Source of the DNA: Verrucomicrobiota bacterium
GTDB lineage: Bacteria > Verrucomicrobiota > Verrucomicrobiia > Chthoniobacterales > UBA10450
Reading direction: 5' to 3'
Assembly (NCBI GenBank): GCA_003219355.1
Contig: QHOQ01000118.1
Coordinates: forward strand, 1 to 8,783
Length of the DNA: 8,783 nt
The notes below the pieces were generated by a model that was not told where the DNA came from, did no database searches, and saw only the letters and a program-made list of their open reading frames with translations. A program made the position numbers and the translations under genes. Shown piece by piece: positions 6,060-8,783 of this stretch. How positions within the stretch are numbered: the stretch's first letter is position 1; each line of letters begins with the position of its first letter.

Positions 6060-7345
6060 GCCAGCTCCATCAGGACACCACGTCGGTCAAGCTGACCGGA
6101 GCGTACGCGCAGCAGCATCACCGCGCCGTGCAGCGGGTACGGGGCTATAGTAAGGATCATCGTCCCGACCTGCGCCAGCTGGTTTACGAGCTCTCGGTAA
6201 CCCGGGACGGTGCTATCCCTGTGCTCTTCAAAGCGCACGATGGCAACCACACCGACGACACTCTTCACTGGGACAATTGGCAAATGCTGCGAGGCATCCT
6301 GGGCCGCTCGGACTTTCTCTACGTGGCGGATTGCAAACTGTGCGTCAGTCCAACGCTGCTTAACCTGGATCGCAGCCAAGGTCGATTCATTACCGTAGCG
6401 CCTCGCACGCGTGGCGAGGTCGAAGACTTCCAACATAAAGTGGAGGCATCGTTGGTTCGCTGGGAGAAGGTCATGGCCAAGCGATCGAGCCGGAAGCAAG
6501 GCCGGATCGATCTGTATGAAGTGGCGAGCGGTCTCTATCAGCTGCAGGAGGGGTTTCGTCTCTATTGGTTCCGCTCCAGTGAGAAAGCACGTCGGGATTG
6601 GGATGAGCGAGAGGAAAAGATTGCCTCAGCGATGGATCAGCTGCGGGCACTGGCCGATCCCGTGCGCAAAAGAAAACCCAAGAAGGAACAAACCCTTCGC
6701 AAGCAAGCCGAAGCGATCCTGGCTCGCTTCGCGGTTCGAGGCTGGATCAAAGTCGATATTGCCTCGGTGGAGGTGGAAAAATTCCGACAGGTGACGCGAG
6801 GACGCTCCTCGGCTGATACCATGTATCGCAAACTCGTGCACTGGGTACCACGCATCAATTGCTCTCGCGACGAGAATGCCATTGCCCGAGCGGAACTGAT
6901 GGATGGAACTTTCCCACTGACGACCAACACAGAGCTGGACGCTGCCGCCCTACTCCGCGCTTATAAGTACCAGCCGAATCTCGAAAAACGCCACGCACTT
7001 TTGAAATCGGTTCTTCGCGTCGCTCCCATCTTCCTCAAAAAGAATCAACGCATCGAGGCCTTGATGTTCGTTTATTTCCTGGCCCAGTTAGTGTGTGCCC
7101 TTATCGAGCGCCAGCTACGAGACACTATGCGGGAACGTGGTCTGACCCACATTCAGATCCTCCCGGAAGATCGGCCATCAGCGAACCCAACCACCGAGCA
7201 AGTGATCCGCGTCTTTAACTCTCGCGCCCGACATCTATTGCTGTCCAAAAACGGAAACCTGGTGCAGGCTTTTTCGGAACCGCTCAGCCCGATTCAAGAG
7301 CAAGTCCTCAGTCTCCTTTCCATATCGCCCAGCGTCTATGCTTAA
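6020..7345 (+). CDS. transposase catalytic fragment (DDE, IS1634/IS4-like)
   Basis: The frame is open for 441 residues from a GTG at 6020 that is probably not a real start. It holds the RNase-H-like DDE core. Asp19 in HQDTTSV is the likely first catalytic acid, and RGYSKDHRPDLRQLVY (41-56) is a family block. Asp104 in FLYVADCKLCV is the likely second acid. The third is Glu322 in YKYQPNLEKRHALLK (315-329), which fits the Y-x2-R-x3-E-x6-K signature with Gln in place of Arg. A basic helical insertion with KRKPKKEQ lies at about 190-235, and DGTFPLTTN (295-303) precedes the third acid. All three acids are present, so the catalytic core looks intact and only the frameshift breaks the gene. Confidence 0.75.
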   Translation: MVLAAVRAYAVDLSQLHQDTTSVKLTGAYAQQHHRAVQRVRGYSKDHRPDLRQLVYELSVTRDGAIPVLFKAHDGNHTDDTLHWDNWQMLRGILGRSDFLYVADCKLCVSPTLLNLDRSQGRFITVAPRTRGEVEDFQHKVEASLVRWEKVMAKRSSRKQGRIDLYEVASGLYQLQEGFRLYWFRSSEKARRDWDEREEKIASAMDQLRALADPVRKRKPKKEQTLRKQAEAILARFAVRGWIKVDIASVEVEKFRQVTRGRSSADTMYRKLVHWVPRINCSRDENAIARAELMDGTFPLTTNTELDAAALLRAYKYQPNLEKRHALLKSVLRVAPIFLKKNQRIEALMFVYFLAQLVCALIERQLRDTMRERGLTHIQILPEDRPSANPTTEQVIRVFNSRARHLLLSKNGNLVQAFSEPLSPIQEQVLSLLSISPSVYA

Positions 7346-7361
7346 AGCAAAGAATCTCAGA

Positions 7362-7392
7362 AAACTCGCCCGTCTCTACTGCGGAATGTAGG
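7362..7392 (-). repeat. right terminal inverted repeat (31 bp)
   Basis: It is the exact reverse complement of 5299-5329, begins 17 bases after the transposase stop and marks the right end of the insertion sequence. Confidence 0.92.
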
Positions 7393-7399
7393 TTCGAAA
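7393..7399. repeat. right target-site duplication
   Basis: TTCGAAA directly follows the right inverted repeat and equals the bases at 5292-5298. Confidence 0.75.
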
Positions 7400-7507
7400 C
7401 ATACCAACAAGGATTTTTCAGCTTCCGATTTGATGTCTCTGTCATCCCGCCACATGCTGCGCGAAGGAGTCTGTCCCGCAATTCTCGTGTAAACTTCCTC
7501 ATCTGGC

Positions 7508-8287
7508 ATGCTCACGGCCATCACACGCGAAGTTAGTCCCGCTATTGTTCGTTGCGAGCTTTCTTTCATCGAGCGCCAGCCGATTGACTTGGGGCGGGCA
7601 CGGCAACAGCATCAGGCGTACGAAGTGCTCCTTGCAAAACTGGGCGCGCGCGTCATCTCTCTTCCCGCCGAGCCTGATCTTCCTGATTCCATGTTTGTCG
7701 AAGACCCGGCAATCGTCCTCGACGAACTCGCCGTGATCCTGCCGCTCGGCACCGAGAGCCGCCGCGCCGAAGGCGCTTCCCTGGCGCAGGAGCTTTCGAA
7801 ATACCGCAAGCTCGCCAGCATCCAGCTTCCCGGAATGCTCGAAGGTGGCGACGTTCTTCGCATCGGCCGCAAGCTTTTTGCCGGTTTAACCAAACGCAGC
7901 AATGCGGAAGCCATTCGCCAGCTTGCTGAACTCGTGAAGCCACACGGCTACGAAGTCATCTCCGTACCGGTGACCGGCTGCTTGCACCTGAAATCGGCCG
8001 TGACTTGCATCGCCGAAAACACGCTGCTGGCAAATCGCGCTTGGTTCGATCCCGCGCCGTTTGCGGGCTATGACTGGATTGATGTGGATCCTCGGGAACC
8101 GCATGCCGCCAATGCGGTGGCGCTTGGCGGCACGATCATCTTCCCGGCCTCATTTCCCCGAACGCGGGGACGCATCGGCTCGCTGGATTATCTCGTTACG
8201 CCGCTGGACATCTCTGAGCTGCAGAAGGCCGAAGCCGGCCTCACCTGTTCGAGCCTAATCTTCGAAGTCAACCAAGACTCGCGTTGA
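7508..8287 (+). CDS. ddaH: dimethylarginine dimethylaminohydrolase (DDAH)
   Basis: This enzyme of the guanidino-modifying (pentein) superfamily hydrolyses N-omega-methylated arginines to citrulline and methylamines (EC 3.5.3.18) in the cytoplasm. It has 259 residues, close to the 254 of the Pseudomonas aeruginosa enzyme. The known active-site residues are all present at nearly the same positions: Asp60 and Asp66 (LPDSMFVEDPA), Glu112 in LEGGDVL, His160 in GCLHLKSA, and the nucleophile Cys247 in GLTCSSLIF. The EGGD, GCLHLKS and GLTCSS motifs separate it from arginine deiminases, which are longer. The start is the first ATG in a clear frame; no strong Shine-Dalgarno precedes it. The insertion sequence ends 115 bp upstream. 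Activity on related substrates such as methylated or other modified arginines cannot be excluded. Confidence 0.9.
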   Translation: MLTAITREVSPAIVRCELSFIERQPIDLGRARQQHQAYEVLLAKLGARVISLPAEPDLPDSMFVEDPAIVLDELAVILPLGTESRRAEGASLAQELSKYRKLASIQLPGMLEGGDVLRIGRKLFAGLTKRSNAEAIRQLAELVKPHGYEVISVPVTGCLHLKSAVTCIAENTLLANRAWFDPAPFAGYDWIDVDPREPHAANAVALGGTIIFPASFPRTRGRIGSLDYLVTPLDISELQKAEAGLTCSSLIFEVNQDSR

Positions 8288-8342
8288 GTTTCAAGTTGTA
8301 CGAGCTTTCGCAGATGTCTGCTTTGTGCCGAACGCGCCCGCC

Positions 8343-8669
8343 TTACGGGTGAAAATTGAAGGCTGGAGTTGCCGTCGTCTCGCTGCCGGCCGGCGCGTAC
8401 TTCCAATTCTTCAGCGCGTCCTGGACCGCGTTCACCAACAGTGGGTGCCCGCCGAGAACTTTCACGTCCTTGATTTGGCCGTCCGGCGCGATCACTATTT
8501 GAACTTTTACAACTCCGGTCAGGCGAAACTGCCGCGCGGTCTCCGGATAGGTTGGCGTCGGATTGTTCAGCGCCTTCCGGTTTTCCTGGGCGTGCACGCT
8601 CGTTCCAGCCAGCCTCAGTGCCAACGCAAGCAAAATCTTCGCCGCTCTTTGTCTCGTTTTGGTCCCCAT
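8343..8669 (-). CDS. secreted TonB C-terminal domain protein
   Basis: A 108-residue protein. I chose the ATG at 8669 because GGAAAG lies six bases upstream; an ATG at 8675 abuts that site and a TTG at 8705 is a longer option. Residues 1-27 are a signal peptide (MGTKTRQRAAK, then ILLALALRLAG, cleavage after SVHA). The mature part is a single TonB_C fold of about 75 residues: PTPTYPETARQFRLTGVVKV (48% of such domains' usual core by eye is not claimed; the motif itself is clear), then IVIAPDGQIKDVKVLGGHPLL, and AVQDALKNWKYAPA. It lacks the N-terminal membrane anchor and proline-rich spacer of true TonB, so it cannot couple to ExbBD in the normal way. It may be a periplasmic binding module. It is convergent with the DDAH gene, with 55 bp between the stops. 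Confidence 0.85.
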   Translation of the reverse strand: MGTKTRQRAAKILLALALRLAGTSVHAQENRKALNNPTPTYPETARQFRLTGVVKVQIVIAPDGQIKDVKVLGGHPLLVNAVQDALKNWKYAPAGSETTATPAFNFHP

Positions 8670-8681
8670 GGTCATCTTTCC
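8664..8681 (-). promoter_or_regulatory. ribosome site and start choice of TonB_C protein
   Basis: On the minus strand GGAAAG is followed by ATGACC and then ATG at 8669, which gives a normal six-base spacing to that start. The earlier ATG at 8675 directly touches the purine run, too close for efficient initiation. Confidence 0.4.
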
Positions 8682-8783
8682 ATTTTTGGTTTCTTGGTCG
8701 TTCAACTGGCGTTTGGCGGGGACCGCAACGCCTGAACTTTTCTTGCAAATGAAGCTCGTGCTTAGGATTCCAGCGTGGGCGAA

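Larger units (their letters stand above)
5724..7345 (+). pseudogene. IS1634-like transposase, split by a -1 frameshift
   Basis: The N-terminal frame (from ATG 5724, with AGGA nine bases upstream) and the catalytic frame (open to 7345) together make one full transposase of about 540 residues, a usual length for this family. Protein similarity passes from one frame to the other near 6018-6022: the first frame reads DRLFESDRAS and then turns into WCWPRSGP before a stop at 6059, while the second takes over as VVLAAVRAYAVDLSQLHQD. The sequence GCGTGTGGTGCTGG looks like a lost G in a run of GTG codons. No X-XXY-YYZ slippery heptamer is present, so a programmed shift is not supported. A one-base deletion or sequencing error is more likely. 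Transcription would run towards the DDAH gene. Confidence 0.75.
5299..7392 (+). mobile_element. insertion sequence, IS1634/IS4-like, 2094 bp
   Basis: The element is bounded by perfect 31-bp inverted repeats and a 7-bp target duplication. It contains a DDE transposase in two overlapping frames (+ strand, 5724-7345) and a divergent passenger gene (- strand, 5366-5683). The transposase carries an N-terminal DUF4277-like region and a catalytic region with HQDTTSV and a YREK-like signature, which places it near the IS1634 family. Family assignment is from motifs, not a database match. The intact, identical ends indicate a recent insertion. It sits between the regulator and the DDAH gene, and removing it with one target copy joins their intergenic flanks cleanly. 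Confidence 0.88.

Noticed and set aside
8310..8321. GCAGATGTCTGC palindrome between DDAH and the TonB_C gene as a terminator
   Set aside because: The stem is only five pairs with a two-base loop and no real T-run follows, so it is not a convincing intrinsic terminator.
8188..8748. Minus-strand frame covering the DDAH end and the TonB_C gene
   Set aside because: Its low-complexity charged composition overlaps two well-supported genes, and the TonB_C frame has a signal peptide and clear domain.
1..8783. CRISPR arrays, tRNA or rRNA genes, toxin-antitoxin or phage modules
   Set aside because: No regularly spaced repeats, cloverleaf-like or rRNA-like sequence, or matching protein motifs were seen.

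Overview
The window looks like a chromosomal segment of a soil-type Acidobacteriota (Terriglobia/Koribacter-like) bacterium. This is inferred from the kinds of genes present: a two-gene ABC exporter with a large divergent permease, secreted HEAT-repeat and stand-alone TonB C-terminal proteins, and a membrane-anchored winged-helix (CadC/ToxR-like) regulator. No taxonomic marker such as rRNA is present, so the assignment is tentative.

Layout. (1) Positions 1-3259, + strand: the 3' part of a ChaN/erythromycin-esterase-like protein of uncertain function, then an ABC ATPase (756-1523) whose stop overlaps the start of its 12-helix permease (1520-3259). These look like one transcription unit. (2) Positions 3321-4277, - strand: a secreted HEAT-repeat protein, convergent with the permease. 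(3) Positions 4278-4613: a divergent intergenic region with small palindromes and a direct repeat but no gene. (4) Positions 4614-5258, + strand: a winged-helix DNA-binding protein with one C-terminal membrane helix and almost nothing beyond it. (5) Positions 5299-7392: a complete insertion sequence of the IS1634/IS4-like group. It has perfect 31-bp terminal inverted repeats, a 7-bp target duplication (TTCGAAA), a transposase split by a -1 frameshift, and a divergent passenger gene encoding a DUF6788-like cysteine-containing protein. (6) Positions 7508-8287, + strand: a dimethylarginine dimethylaminohydrolase (DDAH) with all known catalytic residues. (7) Positions 8343-8669, - strand: a small secreted TonB C-terminal domain protein, convergent with DDAH.

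The ABC ATPase and permease work together as an exporter of unknown substrate. The insertion sequence lies in the gap between the regulator and the DDAH gene and breaks neither visible reading frame. Its transposase is read towards DDAH, so it could affect DDAH expression. The least ordinary part of the window is the inside of the insertion sequence. The two oppositely directed genes start from a shared near-palindromic AT-rich control region, and the transposase is frameshifted even though the element's ends are perfect. I saw no CRISPR array, tRNA, rRNA or clear novel defence system.
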